A DNA stretch of 64,000 nucleotides from Pseudomonas sp. (GTDB lineage Bacteria; Pseudomonadota; Gammaproteobacteria; Pseudomonadales; Pseudomonadaceae), in assembly GCF_030690725.1 (NCBI RefSeq), contig NZ_JAUYGD010000068.1:62001-126000 (forward strand). Direction: 5' to 3'. The notes under the pieces are model-generated. The model did not search any database. It had not been told where the DNA came from and saw only the letters and a program-made list of their open reading frames with translations. This document shows, piece by piece, positions 9,123 through 17,809 of this stretch. The position numbers were made by a program, and so were the translations under genes. Every line of letters starts with the position of its first letter. Within the stretch, counting starts at the first letter, position 1.

Positions 9123-9137
9123 GATTGTCGGACAATC
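9123..9137. promoter_or_regulatory. GATTGTCGGACAATC operator-like palindrome
   Basis: A perfect 15-base palindrome with a central G. It lies 41 bases upstream of the signal-peptide start of the lipase-like gene, so it probably overlaps or abuts the promoter. The TTGTC/GACAA half-sites are typical of GntR- or TetR-type operators. No regulator gene is adjacent. Confidence 0.45.
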
Positions 9138-9178
9138 TATATGCTCGCCTTTCCCTAATAACAAGAAAGGTTTCCGCC

Positions 9179-10252
9179 ATGCGCAAGCTGCTTTTACTGC
9201 TGGTGCTGAGTTTTGCCCCATTGAGCCAGGCCGCCGTGGGTGTGTTCCCCGACAGCACCTTCCAGAATCTCGACCACGGCCTGTACTGGTTCGGTTACGG
9301 CGACAGCTGGCAAAAAGCCGTGCCCGGCCAGAGCAACGCCTATTACGTGGCCAGCAAGCCGACCCTGATCTATATCCACGGCTGGCAGAACGGCTCGACG
9401 CAAAAGAAGAATCGCGAAACCTTCAACCGTAAAGATGCCGGCGGCCCAGACCTGGATCTGGCCCACGCCTGGCTCGCCGCCGGTTACAACGTCGGCGTGC
9501 TGTATTGGAACCAGTTCGCCGATGAAGGCGAAGTCAAAGACGCCGAAGCCAAGATCTGGACCGCCAGCGGCCCGCGCGCCATGCGCTGGCGCAACAGCAG
9601 CGGGGTTTACGCCAGCGGTCCAACTCAATCGGCCAGCGACCTGCTGTTCAACAGCTATAAGGCCAACCTCGCCGGCTACAGCGGCAGCAATATCCGCATT
9701 GCCGGGCACTCCCTGGGCAACCAGATGGCCATCGTCCTGACCAAGAAGATCAGCGATGCCGTCACGGCCGGAACAGTTAACAGCAAGCTGCTGCCCAAGC
9801 GCGTCGCCCTGCTCGACCCCTTCTACTCCAACAACGCGAAAAGCTTCCTAGGCAACAAGTGGGTCGGCGAAGTGTGCCGCACCTATGTCAGCGAGCTGAA
9901 AACCAAGGGCGTGATCTTCGAGGTCTACCGCACCTCCGGGGCCAGCAGCACCGGTTTTATCGGCGACAGCAACACCGGGCTGATGAACATGACCGCCTTC
10001 AGCGAGCTAAAACCCTGGTACTTCAACACCACACAGCTGACCGAGAAACACAATGCCGCCGTGTGGCACTACCTGTGGTCGTTCAGCAGCAACCCACCGC
10101 TGATCAGCGGCACCAGCAACCAGGCCGCCTCGGCGAAAACCAGCGACAGCCGCATCACCACGCTGATGAATGGCAGCAAGAAACTGGTGCAGGATCAGGG
10201 CGCCTACAGCAAGGAACCGTCCGACGATAACTTCAAGGAAGCCAACCGCTGA
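9179..10252 (+). CDS. exported lipase-like alpha/beta hydrolase
   Basis: A 357-residue protein with a Sec signal peptide (MRKLLLLLVL, cleavage after SQA or SQAA near residue 19). The fold signature is clear: an oxyanion strand-turn YIHGWQNG (64-72) and a nucleophile elbow AGHSLGNQ with Ser178. Later Asp (ALLDPFY) and His (NAAVWHY) residues could complete the triad. GHSLGxQ resembles pancreatic-type lipases and related bacterial enzymes. ATG 9179 follows AAAGG and gives a proper signal peptide; a frame from 9125 would bury it. Substrate is unknown. A hairpin directly after the stop suggests a single-gene transcript. Confidence 0.8.
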   Translation: MRKLLLLLVLSFAPLSQAAVGVFPDSTFQNLDHGLYWFGYGDSWQKAVPGQSNAYYVASKPTLIYIHGWQNGSTQKKNRETFNRKDAGGPDLDLAHAWLAAGYNVGVLYWNQFADEGEVKDAEAKIWTASGPRAMRWRNSSGVYASGPTQSASDLLFNSYKANLAGYSGSNIRIAGHSLGNQMAIVLTKKISDAVTAGTVNSKLLPKRVALLDPFYSNNAKSFLGNKWVGEVCRTYVSELKTKGVIFEVYRTSGASSTGFIGDSNTGLMNMTAFSELKPWYFNTTQLTEKHNAAVWHYLWSFSSNPPLISGTSNQAASAKTSDSRITTLMNGSKKLVQDQGAYSKEPSDDNFKEANR

Positions 10253-10253
10253 T

Positions 10254-10286
10254 AACGACGGCCCTGCCTTCACCGGCAGGGTCGTT
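10254..10286 (+). terminator. hairpin after the lipase-like gene
   Basis: AACGACggccctgcc pairs with GGCAGGGTCGTT (one bulged base) around a short loop, beginning three bases after the stop codon. It lacks a long U-tract, so termination may be inefficient. Confidence 0.5.
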
Positions 10287-10401
10287 GCCTCGGCATATCC
10301 GCCGCTGCGACCTAAGGCGGCTTGACTATCCAGTCACAGCATGAAAAAACAGAAGCACGCAGGCTCTGCCCTGCACTCTCCCGCTTCTGGATACCTGTCT
10401 T

Positions 10402-11013
10402 ATGGCTCTGCATACCTGGCTGCTTTTTGTCACGGCGGTATTTGGCCTGGCGCTGACCCCAGGCCCCAACGGCCTGCTCGCGCTCAGCCATGGCGCTTTA
10501 TATGGCCATCGCAAAACCCTGTTTACCGTCAGCGGCGGAGTGCTGGGTTTTACCCTGCTGATGGCCTTGTCGATGCTCGGTATCGGCACCTTGCTGCAAG
10601 CCTCGGCGCAGGCCCTGACCATTCTCAAATGGCTCGGTGGCGCCTACCTGATCTGGCTCGGCATTCAGCTCTGGCGCGCGCCACCCTTGCACCTTGCGAT
10701 GGCTGAGAAGGCCACAGAGACCAGCGCTTTCAAGCTGTTTCGCCAGGGCCTGCTGTCGGCGCTGTCAAATCCCAAGGTGATCCTGTTTTTCGGCGCGTTT
10801 CTGCCGCAGTTTCTCGACCCGCGCGGCGACCTCTGGCTGCAGTTCGCCATCATGGCGCTGACCTTTGCCGTGGTCGAAGGCAGTGTCGAATACCTGCTGG
10901 CACGCATGGCCCATCGCGTTCGCCCCTGGTTGCAACGCACTGGCAAAGGCTTCAACCGTTGCTGCGGCGGAATGTTTGCACTGATGGGCGCAGCCCTGCC
11001 GATGACCCGCTGA
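10402..11013 (+). CDS. LysE/RhtB-family amino-acid exporter
   Basis: A 203-residue inner-membrane protein with about six hydrophobic segments. The LysE signature near the N-terminus is present (ALTPGPNGLLALSHG, residues 17-31), as is NPKVILFFGAFLPQF in the middle. The family exports amino acids or their derivatives; substrate cannot be told from sequence. The frame has normal host codon use. The next gene, an exported solute-binding-like protein, starts 29 bases downstream on the same strand. The divergent LysR common beside LysE genes is missing. Confidence 0.88.
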   Translation: MALHTWLLFVTAVFGLALTPGPNGLLALSHGALYGHRKTLFTVSGGVLGFTLLMALSMLGIGTLLQASAQALTILKWLGGAYLIWLGIQLWRAPPLHLAMAEKATETSAFKLFRQGLLSALSNPKVILFFGAFLPQFLDPRGDLWLQFAIMALTFAVVEGSVEYLLARMAHRVRPWLQRTGKGFNRCCGGMFALMGAALPMTR

Positions 11014-11042
11014 AGCGCCCACAGCGCAAAGGATCTGCCCTG

Positions 11043-11771
11043 GTGCCCAAGCTGTTGCCTGCCCTGCTGTTGCTCACATTGAGCGGCGCATCACTCGCCG
11101 CCGAGCGGGCGCTGCGCTTCTCGATCAACGACAGCTGGGCCATGCCCATGGTGCGTATCGAAGACGGCAAGGCGGTGGAAGGCATTCTGGTCGACCTGCA
11201 ACAGCGCATGGCCGCCAAGGTTGGACGCAAGGCCGAGCTGGTGGTGATGCCGCGTATGCGCGTACAGCATGCATTGGATAGCGGCGAGATCGATGTGCGC
11301 TGCTACGTCAGCCCGAACTGGGTCAACAGCGGCCACTATCGCTATATCTGGAGCTTGCCTTTTATGACCCAGCGCGATGTGCTGGCAGGCGTAACTGCCG
11401 AAAAACTGCAACCCGAGCAGCTGCTCAATGAGCGCCTGGGCACCGTCCTCGGCTTCACCTATCCGCGCCTGGAACCGCTGTTCGCCAGCAAGCAGATCCA
11501 GCGCGAAGACGCTCGCACCCAGGATCAGGTGCTGCTCAAACTCAGCGCCCGGCGCTACCGCTACGCCATCAGCAACGAACTCTCGCTGCACTGGTTCAAC
11601 CGCCACCAGGCGCCCGGGGAGAAACTGCACTACCTGAGCGAAGTGGCTAGCGATCCCATCGCCTGCATCGTCCGCGATGCCCCGGATGTCCCGACCATGG
11701 CTCTGCTGCGCGCCATGGTGCAGATGAAACAGGCTGGCGAATTCGACGAAATACTCGCCCGCTATCGTTGA
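11043..11771 (+). CDS. periplasmic solute-binding-like protein (SBP_bac_3 type)
   Basis: A 242-residue protein starting at GTG 11043, preceded by AAAGGA; this start gives a clean signal peptide (PALLLLTLSGASLAA). The mature part resembles family 3 extracellular solute-binding proteins: FSINDSWAMPMVR, a VEGILVDLQQRMA segment and a GEIDVRCYVSPNW segment. No ABC permease or ATPase is nearby, so it may be an orphan binding protein or a sensor-like periplasmic protein. Pseudomonas genomes carry many such orphans. An upstream in-frame ATG at 10959 overlaps the LysE gene and would destroy the signal peptide. Confidence 0.75.
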   Translation: MPKLLPALLLLTLSGASLAAERALRFSINDSWAMPMVRIEDGKAVEGILVDLQQRMAAKVGRKAELVVMPRMRVQHALDSGEIDVRCYVSPNWVNSGHYRYIWSLPFMTQRDVLAGVTAEKLQPEQLLNERLGTVLGFTYPRLEPLFASKQIQREDARTQDQVLLKLSARRYRYAISNELSLHWFNRHQAPGEKLHYLSEVASDPIACIVRDAPDVPTMALLRAMVQMKQAGEFDEILARYR

Positions 11772-11832
11772 CCTCAAGCCCTACACAGGCCTCCGTCGAT
11801 CAACTGCAGGCTTGCTACACTTCATATAGTTA

Positions 11833-11843
11833 GTTAGCCTAAC
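11833..11843. promoter_or_regulatory. GTTAGCCTAAC palindrome upstream of marR-like gene
   Basis: A perfect 11-base palindrome with central C, 21 bases upstream of the MarR-type start. MarR proteins usually repress their own promoter through such dyads, so autoregulation of the MarR-MATE operon is likely. Confidence 0.5.
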
Positions 11844-11864
11844 GAAATATAACGGAGAGCACGC

Positions 11865-12290
11865 ATGCCCATCACCGACAGCCTTAAACGCCTGCAATGG
11901 CACATGTGGCACCACTGGCGGCAGTACGCCCAGCACAGCGGCAGCATGGAGCTGAGCAACAGCGAGCTGGATTACCTGTATGCCCTGATGTCCGCCGAAA
12001 ACGGCCTGCGCCTGACCGAACTGGCCGAGCGCATGAGCGTCAGCAAAGCCAGCGCCAGTGCCATGGCCAGCAAACTGGAAGCACGCGGCTACCTGCAGCG
12101 CCTGCCCTGCAGTGACGACGGCCGCGCCATGCGCCTGCTGGCCACGGCCAAATCCAATGCGCTGGAACAGGAAGAGCGCGATGTCTACGTGCAAACCGCC
12201 GCCAGCCTGGAACAGAACCTCAGCCCTGAAGAAATGCAGCAGCTCAGCCAGTTACTGGCCAAAGCCTGCCAGACCCTCGAAATCGGCTGA
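11865..12290 (+). CDS. MarR-family transcriptional regulator
   Basis: A 141-residue winged-helix protein. The DNA-binding part is visible at about 50-105 (LRLTELAERMSVSKASASAMASKLEARGYLQR), with the wing carrying Asp and Arg residues (CSDDGRAMRLL). Helical ends provide the dimer interface. GGAG lies seven bases upstream of ATG 11865. A MATE exporter starts 34 bases after the stop, so this is probably its repressor, released by an exported compound; that is inference from the usual arrangement. Confidence 0.88.
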   Translation: MPITDSLKRLQWHMWHHWRQYAQHSGSMELSNSELDYLYALMSAENGLRLTELAERMSVSKASASAMASKLEARGYLQRLPCSDDGRAMRLLATAKSNALEQEERDVYVQTAASLEQNLSPEEMQQLSQLLAKACQTLEIG

Positions 12291-12324
12291 CCCAGCCGCG
12301 CAATCGTTTACCCGTGAAAACCTT

Positions 12325-13683
12325 ATGAACAGTCAAAGCATCACCCGCACCTTCTGGCGCTACAGCATCCCGGCCATCGCCGCCTTGATGATCAGCGGCC
12401 TGTACATGGTCGTCGACGGCATCTTTATCGGCCACGCCATGGGTGCCACCGGTTTGTCGGCGATCAACATGGCCTGGCCACTGTCCGGGGTGATGCTGGC
12501 CATCGGCATGATGATCGGCATGGGCGGCGGCGCTCAATGCTCCCTGGCCCAAGGCGCCGCGCAGTGGCCGGAGGCACGTAGCTACCTGGCCCAGGCCCTC
12601 TGGCTGCTGGTTCTCCTGGGCATACCTACAGGCGTGCTGGTGGTGCTGAGTGGACCGGCGTTTATGGCCATGCAAGGCGCCGAGAACGACCTGGCGCAAC
12701 TGGGTAACGACTACCTGCTGGTGCTCGGCTGGGCCACGCCCTTGGTATTCGGCTCCATCGCCCTGCCCCTACTGGTGCGCAACCTCGGCGCACCGCGCCT
12801 GGCGACCCTGGCCATGCTGGTGGGCGCCCTCACCAACGTGGCGCTCGATTACCTGTTTATCATCAAGTTGGAGTGGGGCCTGCACGGCGCAGCCCTGGCC
12901 ACGGTGATCGGCGAAAGCCTGTCGGTGCTGATCTGCCTGGGTTTTATCTGCAGCCGTCACAACCCGCTGCAGATGGCCCTGGCCGCCTGTACGCTAAACC
13001 TGCGCAAGAGCCTGGACATCCTCACCACCGGCTTCTCCAGCATGCTGATGTACCTCTACATGAGCCTGGTCGTGGTGCTGCACAACCTGCTGTTTATGCA
13101 CTACGGCAGCCCCTTGCAGGTGGCCGCCTACGCCATCGCCGGCTACCTGATGGCCTTCTACTACATGTTTGCCGAAGGCGTGTGCGGCGGCATGCAGCCG
13201 CTGGTCAGCTACTTCTACGGCGCCCGCGAGCCGGACAAGGTCCGCCGTGTGCTGCGCCTGGGTCTGCTCACGGCGGTGGGCAGTGGCGTACTGATGACTG
13301 CGGCGCTGTTAATCCTGCCCAGGCTGTTTGCCGGGATTTTCAGCGGCAGCGACCAAGCCCTGCTGGACGCCAGCGTATTGGGCCTGCGCCTGCACCTGTT
13401 CGCCATGTTTCTTGATGGTTTTATCATTCTGGCCGCCAGCTTCTTTCAGGCCATGGGCCAGGCCCGCTACGCCACCCTGGTGACGGTGGGCAATATGTTG
13501 ATCCAACTGCCCTTCCTCGCGCTGATGCCACTGCTGCTGGGCCTTAACGGCGTATGGCTGGCACTGCCGCTGTCCAACGTCTGCCTGAGCCTGGTGGTGA
13601 TCTGGATGCTCCGGCGCCAGTTGCAACAGCTAAAAACACTCGACAGTACACCCCTCAATCCAACCCAGGAACAACCGCTATGA
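12325..13683 (+). CDS. MATE-family multidrug/toxin efflux transporter
   Basis: A 452-residue inner-membrane protein with about twelve hydrophobic helices. Typical MATE features include FWRYSIPAIAALMISGLY at the start, VDGIFIGHAMG, and the second-half repeat near EGVCGGMQPLVSYFYGA. It would export organic cations or drugs using a Na+ or H+ gradient. ATG 12325 is chosen because it starts at the family N-terminus; the frame is open further upstream through the marR gene, but that is not coding. It sits between a MarR regulator and a small protein whose ATG overlaps its stop. Confidence 0.92.
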   Translation: MNSQSITRTFWRYSIPAIAALMISGLYMVVDGIFIGHAMGATGLSAINMAWPLSGVMLAIGMMIGMGGGAQCSLAQGAAQWPEARSYLAQALWLLVLLGIPTGVLVVLSGPAFMAMQGAENDLAQLGNDYLLVLGWATPLVFGSIALPLLVRNLGAPRLATLAMLVGALTNVALDYLFIIKLEWGLHGAALATVIGESLSVLICLGFICSRHNPLQMALAACTLNLRKSLDILTTGFSSMLMYLYMSLVVVLHNLLFMHYGSPLQVAAYAIAGYLMAFYYMFAEGVCGGMQPLVSYFYGAREPDKVRRVLRLGLLTAVGSGVLMTAALLILPRLFAGIFSGSDQALLDASVLGLRLHLFAMFLDGFIILAASFFQAMGQARYATLVTVGNMLIQLPFLALMPLLLGLNGVWLALPLSNVCLSLVVIWMLRRQLQQLKTLDSTPLNPTQEQPL

Positions 13684-13955
13684 CCGAGGCCCAAGAAGAA
13701 CAACTCTGCGTACTGCTGGAAGACGCACAACAGCAGCTCTTGGCAGAGATCGACAAGGCGCTTCTGGCCTGCAGCACGACGCTTGACCAGGCCGCCCGCA
13801 CCGCCGGCCTGCACGACGCGCAAGACCCAGTAGTCGACCCGCAATACCTGTATGCCGTACTGCACCAGCACTGCTTCGAAAAACTGCATCAAGGCGATGC
13901 CGAAGTGGCCAGATTCGTCGCGGATAACCAGAGCGCGCTGGCAGAGCAGCTGTAA
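13680..13955 (+). CDS. small helical protein coupled to the MATE transporter
   Basis: A 91-residue acidic protein, predicted almost wholly helical (EEQLCVLLEDAQQQLLAEIDKALLAC), with no signal or membrane segment. Its ATG overlaps the MATE stop as ATGA and AGGAA precedes it by eight bases, so translational coupling is likely. I do not recognise the family. A role linked to the transporter is inferred only from the overlap. Confidence 0.6.
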   Translation: MTEAQEEQLCVLLEDAQQQLLAEIDKALLACSTTLDQAARTAGLHDAQDPVVDPQYLYAVLHQHCFEKLHQGDAEVARFVADNQSALAEQL

Positions 13956-14057
13956 CGGCTGGGGCGTTCTAGCTGATGATCCGGCTTGGCGCGTTAGGTA
14001 CTCACAAACCGCTAAGCCTTGTACAAGGTGGCCACGCGCTTCGTGCCCACTCCACAG

Positions 14058-15347
14058 TCACTCGCCCTGCGCCTGCTCCCCGTTCCACGTATGCAGTGCG
14101 CACTGTTCAGCGTTTGACCACAGCCAACCACTGCGCCCACCCACCAGGGTGCTGACCGCATGCGCGCGGCCCAGAGGGTTGTGCCGCGCCAGCAGCAACA
14201 CACTGTCACGCAACCAGGCCAGGCTGCGGCTGTGGGATTGGAACAGTGGGGTGAGCAGGCGGCTAGCTTGACGGTAGTAGCGCAGGTGATCACGCCGGCT
14301 GCTGGCATAGGCGGCGAATACTGCTGACCAGTCGCAGTCGCTCGGTGTGCTTTGCGTGGTGACTGCGGCGGATAAAGCAGCCGCATCCACCAGGGCCATA
14401 TTGGCGCCTTGGCCCAGTTGTGGGCTCATGGCGTGGGCGCAGTCGCCGATGGCGATTACCCGGCCATCATGCCAGCGCTGCATGCGCACATCGGCATACA
14501 CCGCCTGGCTCAGTTGTTCAGGATGCTCAATCAGCTCAACAAAGGGTTCGGCAGCGCTGCCGGCCAGTTGCAGCACCTGGGCTTTCCAGGCCGCCAAACC
14601 GGCCTCACGCCAGGCAGCAAACTGCGCCACCGGCAGGCTCCAGAACAGGCTGCTCAGGGCCTGCTCGCGGTTCAGGTGGGTACGCCCGGTGGGCATGATG
14701 CCGAACATCTGCGCGCAGTCTCGGTACCACTGGCGCAGGTCCGTGGCATCCGGCGCGTTTGCCGACGAAGTCGGGGTCGGCACAATGCTCCACAGCGCAC
14801 CCCAGGGGTACGGCTGCAACCACTGTTTGACCTGCATCAGCCCGCGTAGGGCCGAGCGCACGCCATCGGCCAGCACCAACGCGGCAAACTCGCCGAATGG
14901 CTGCTCGACGCCCTGTTCGTCCTGGCGATACAGCTGCACATGGCTGCCGTGCTGGCTGAAACGACTGATATGCACGCCGGTTTCAATCTGCACCCCAGCC
15001 TGCCGCGCCGCATTGAGCAAGGCGGTGAGCAATACGCTGCGGTGAATGCCCATGCCGAAACTGCCGGGTTGCCAATGTGCATAACGGGTATCGAGAATCA
15101 CCCGACCATTGCCCGAGGTACCGTACAAGCGGCTGACCGCCGCGCCCAAGCCGCTGCACTCGGCAAACAACCCCAGTTGCTGCAACACCGCCAGCCCCGA
15201 AGGCTGCAATAACACCCCGGCCCCCACTGGCTGCAGCTCCGGCACGCGCTCCAGCAGGCGCACGCTGAAACCCTGACGAACGAGGAACAACGCCGTGGCC
15301 AACCCCGCCGTACCGGCCCCGACAATGGCAATCGGCAATCCCTTCAC
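14058..15347 (-). CDS. FAD-dependent aromatic monooxygenase (PHBH/UbiH superfamily)
   Basis: A 429-residue flavoprotein. The FAD-binding GxGxxG is at the N-terminus (IVGAGTAGLATALFL), the DG motif is ADGVRSALRG, and the GD motif is GDCAHAMSPQLGQGAN. Together these mark the class A monooxygenases such as salicylate hydroxylase and related enzymes, which hydroxylate aromatic rings with NAD(P)H and O2. Substrate cannot be assigned. An SDR gene ends 82 bases upstream on the same strand, so the two could share a transcript. Confidence 0.87.
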   Translation of the reverse strand: MKGLPIAIVGAGTAGLATALFLVRQGFSVRLLERVPELQPVGAGVLLQPSGLAVLQQLGLFAECSGLGAAVSRLYGTSGNGRVILDTRYAHWQPGSFGMGIHRSVLLTALLNAARQAGVQIETGVHISRFSQHGSHVQLYRQDEQGVEQPFGEFAALVLADGVRSALRGLMQVKQWLQPYPWGALWSIVPTPTSSANAPDATDLRQWYRDCAQMFGIMPTGRTHLNREQALSSLFWSLPVAQFAAWREAGLAAWKAQVLQLAGSAAEPFVELIEHPEQLSQAVYADVRMQRWHDGRVIAIGDCAHAMSPQLGQGANMALVDAAALSAAVTTQSTPSDCDWSAVFAAYASSRRDHLRYYRQASRLLTPLFQSHSRSLAWLRDSVLLLARHNPLGRAHAVSTLVGGRSGWLWSNAEQCALHTWNGEQAQGE

Positions 15348-15429
15348 AACCCGCCTCCGTTATTAAACCGAGCGGATTCTACGCCTCTGCCAGCTAAACG
15401 CAGCCAGCCCCATCACAGGATGAACAGCG

Positions 15430-16188
15430 TCAAAGGAACATGCCACCCGATGCCTCAATCCGCTGCCCGGTAATCCAGCGGCCGCCGTCGCTTAGCAGCA
15501 TGGCAATCGCGCCGCCGATATCGTCCGGCAGGCCGACCCGGCCCAGGGCGGTATTGGCGGCGATAAAGGCGTTGACCTGGCTGTTGTCGCGCACCAAGCC
15601 GCCACCGAAATCGGTCTCGATAGCGCCGGGGGCCAGCACGTTGACGCTGATACCGCGCGGCCCCAGCTCCTTGGCCAGGTAGCGCGTCCACACCTCGATA
15701 CCACCCTTCATCGCCGCATAGGCGGCATAACCCGGCAGGCTGAAACGTGCCAGGCCGGTGGAGATATTGACGATGCGGCCCTGCTCGGCGATCAGCGGCA
15801 GCAGTTGCTGAGTCAGGAAGAACGGCCCCTTGAGCTGAATATTCACCAGCTGATCAAACTGCGCCTCAGTGGTTTCGGCAAAGCTGGCGTGGATGCCGAT
15901 ACCGGCGTTGTTAATCAGAAAATCGAAATCGCTGCGGCCGAAGGTGCTCTGCAGCCCCGCCGTCACTGCTGCGGCAAACGCGGCAAAGCTGCTGCTCTGG
16001 CTGACATCCAGTTGCAGCATCAGCGCACGCGCGCCGAGTTGTTCGATCTCAACTGCCAGTCTCTGCGCATCAGCCGCCTGGCTGTGATAGGTGCCGATGA
16101 TGTCGATACCCTGCGCCGCCAGATGCAGGGCGGTGTTGCGCCCCAGGCCGCGGCTTGCGCCAGTGATCAGTGCGATTTTACGGGTCAT
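15430..16188 (-). CDS. short-chain dehydrogenase/reductase
   Basis: A 252-residue classical SDR. The cofactor motif TGASRGLG is at 10-17, NNAG near 93-96, and the catalytic YxxxK is YAAMK near 158-162, preceded by the Ser in NISTGLA. The C-terminal GGMF region is also typical. The acidic/basic pattern of the cofactor loop is not decisive for NADH or NADPH. It is divergent from a LysR gene across a 140-base gap that contains a LysR-box-like dyad, so control by that LysR is likely. Confidence 0.87.
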   Translation of the reverse strand: MTRKIALITGASRGLGRNTALHLAAQGIDIIGTYHSQAADAQRLAVEIEQLGARALMLQLDVSQSSSFAAFAAAVTAGLQSTFGRSDFDFLINNAGIGIHASFAETTEAQFDQLVNIQLKGPFFLTQQLLPLIAEQGRIVNISTGLARFSLPGYAAYAAMKGGIEVWTRYLAKELGPRGISVNVLAPGAIETDFGGGLVRDNSQVNAFIAANTALGRVGLPDDIGGAIAMLLSDGGRWITGQRIEASGGMFL

Positions 16189-16289
16189 ATGCGTGCTCCT
16201 TCAGTTGACTAGCAGTGCCGTGGTTGAAATCAGTGAGCACAGGTTATTGCTCGCCTTAAGCTGGATAAACTATGCAAAATTGAAAACAC

Positions 16290-16302
16290 TGATCATAAAT
16301 CA
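16290..16302. promoter_or_regulatory. LysR-box-like dyad TGAT-N5-ATCA
   Basis: TGATCATAAATCA fits the T-N11-A LysR consensus with dyad symmetry and sits 26 bases before the LysR start in the shared SDR/LysR promoter region. A further pair of arms, ATCAGTG (16229-16235) and CACTGAT (16287-16293), may mark a second contact site. Confidence 0.45.
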
Positions 16303-16328
16303 CGAACAATTCAGCGGAGCTGCTGCCC

Positions 16329-17231
16329 ATGAATACCCTGGAACTGCTGCGCACCTTTGTCCGCGTCAACGAGCTGGCCAGTTTTACCCAGGCCGCCGAC
16401 AGCCTTGGGTTGCCCAGGTCGAGCGTGTCGCAGCAAGTGCAGAGCCTGGAAACCCTGCTCGGCACACGTCTGCTGCACCGCACCACACGCAAGGTGCAAC
16501 CGACTCAGGACGGCCTGGTGCTGTATGAACGCAGCAAGGACATGCTGGCCAATATGGATGAGTTGGAAGGCCTGTTCCGCCAGGACGGCGCGCAGCTTAG
16601 CGGCCGCCTACGCATCGACATGCCCACTGGCCTGGCGCGACGTCTGGTGGCACCGCGTCTGGGGGAATTTACTGCGCTGCACCCAGGTATCGAACTGGAG
16701 ATCAGCAGCAGTGATCGGCGCGTCGATCTGGTGCGCGAAGGCTTCGACTGCGTGCTGCGCATCGGCGTGGTCAACGAGCCCAACCTGATCGTACGGCCGC
16801 TCGGCCAATTGCCGATGGTCAACTGTGCCAGCGGCGCCTACCTGGCGCGCTACGGCACACCGCAGAGCCTTGATGACCTGGCCCAACATCGGCTGATCCA
16901 CTACGTGCCGGTGCTCGGCAGTCGCTCAGAGGGTTTCGAATACTTGGCCGGCGGCGTACTGCAGCAGCTGCCGATGGCGGGGAATGTCACGGTGAATAAC
17001 GTCGATGCTTATGAAGGCGCATGCCTGGGCGGCCTGGGGATTATTCAGGCGCCGCTGATCGGCGTCAGCGAGCTGCTGGCCAGCGGGCAGCTGCACAGCC
17101 TGTTGCCGGATTATCTGCCGCCGCCCATGCCGATCAGCCTGCTGTATGCCCAGCGCCGTCATCAGCCGCAGCGGGTGCGGGTATTTATGCAGTGGTTGGA
17201 AGCCTTGCTGAGCGAGCACACCGGCACCTGA
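16329..17231 (+). CDS. LysR-family transcriptional regulator
   Basis: A 300-residue LTTR of the DsdA/CrgA-like clade. The N-terminal HTH is clear (LLRTFVRVNELASFTQAADSLGLPRSSVSQQVQSLE split over residues 5-40), followed by the effector-binding domain with GRLRIDMP and VDLVREGFDCVLRIG. It is divergent from the SDR gene and probably regulates it. Its stop is 25 bases from the stop of the convergent lipoprotein gene. Confidence 0.9.
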   Translation: MNTLELLRTFVRVNELASFTQAADSLGLPRSSVSQQVQSLETLLGTRLLHRTTRKVQPTQDGLVLYERSKDMLANMDELEGLFRQDGAQLSGRLRIDMPTGLARRLVAPRLGEFTALHPGIELEISSSDRRVDLVREGFDCVLRIGVVNEPNLIVRPLGQLPMVNCASGAYLARYGTPQSLDDLAQHRLIHYVPVLGSRSEGFEYLAGGVLQQLPMAGNVTVNNVDAYEGACLGGLGIIQAPLIGVSELLASGQLHSLLPDYLPPPMPISLLYAQRRHQPQRVRVFMQWLEALLSEHTGT

Positions 17232-17256
17232 CGGGCAGGCACCGGCGCGTTGCGCG

Positions 17257-17691
17257 TTACTGGGTAATCGGCAGGATGTCGAAACCTTTGCGGTTATCGC
17301 TGACGATACGGAAGTTCTGCTGCGAGCCCGGCTCGACCTTCACCGCCAGCTCACGACGCAGGCGGCCCATGCCGCACAGGGTGTCGTCCATCTCATCGAT
17401 ACCAATGCTCAGCACCCGCGTGCCGACCGGCACCTGAAAACGCACCTGCTCGCCCACGCCGATGCGCGCGGCCACCTTGCGGTCGACCAGAACGGCTACA
17501 TAGCAACCACCGCCCATGCCGCCAACATCACGATTGACCTGCAACTCTCCGCCCCGCCCCAGCGGCTCCTGATAGCCCAACAAACGGTCCGCTGGCACAG
17601 GTTTGACATCCTCTGGCGCGGGCTTCCAGGACGAACAGCCGGCCAACAGCAACAGCGGTAAAACGGCACAAATCAATCGCATATGACGCAT
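17257..17691 (-). CDS. small lipoprotein of unknown function
   Basis: A 144-residue protein with a lipobox (LLLLAGC, Cys near residue 19) after a short basic start. The Ser-Ser after the Cys predicts an outer-membrane destination under the Lol rule. The mature part is predicted beta-rich with ELQVNRD, CYVAVLVDRK and QVPVGTRVLSIGID segments. I chose ATG 17691 because GGAGGG stands five bases upstream; the frame is open to 17736 without a better start. No recognised domain. Confidence 0.65.
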   Translation of the reverse strand: MRHMRLICAVLPLLLLAGCSSWKPAPEDVKPVPADRLLGYQEPLGRGGELQVNRDVGGMGGGCYVAVLVDRKVAARIGVGEQVRFQVPVGTRVLSIGIDEMDDTLCGMGRLRRELAVKVEPGSQQNFRIVSDNRKGFDILPITQ

Positions 17692-17809
17692 GGAAGCCCT
17701 CCATGGGCGCAGAAAACAGCAAAGAGAAACAGCCAAAACGGCTTGAGTATTGCCCCTGGCGCGGCCGGCCTCAAGTACAGACTTTCACGCCGCCACAGCC
17801 AGGGTTTTA

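Larger units (their letters stand above)
8833..9178. other. divergent intergenic region with two inverted repeats
   Basis: A 346-base gap between the KAS III operon and the lipase-like gene. Apart from the two dyads at 9102-9117 and 9123-9137, no gene or RNA is recognised. Confidence 0.5.

Noticed and set aside
12058..12324. N-terminal extension of the MATE frame through marR
   Set aside because: Out of frame with MarR and unlike any MATE N-terminus; ATG 12325 starts at the family position.
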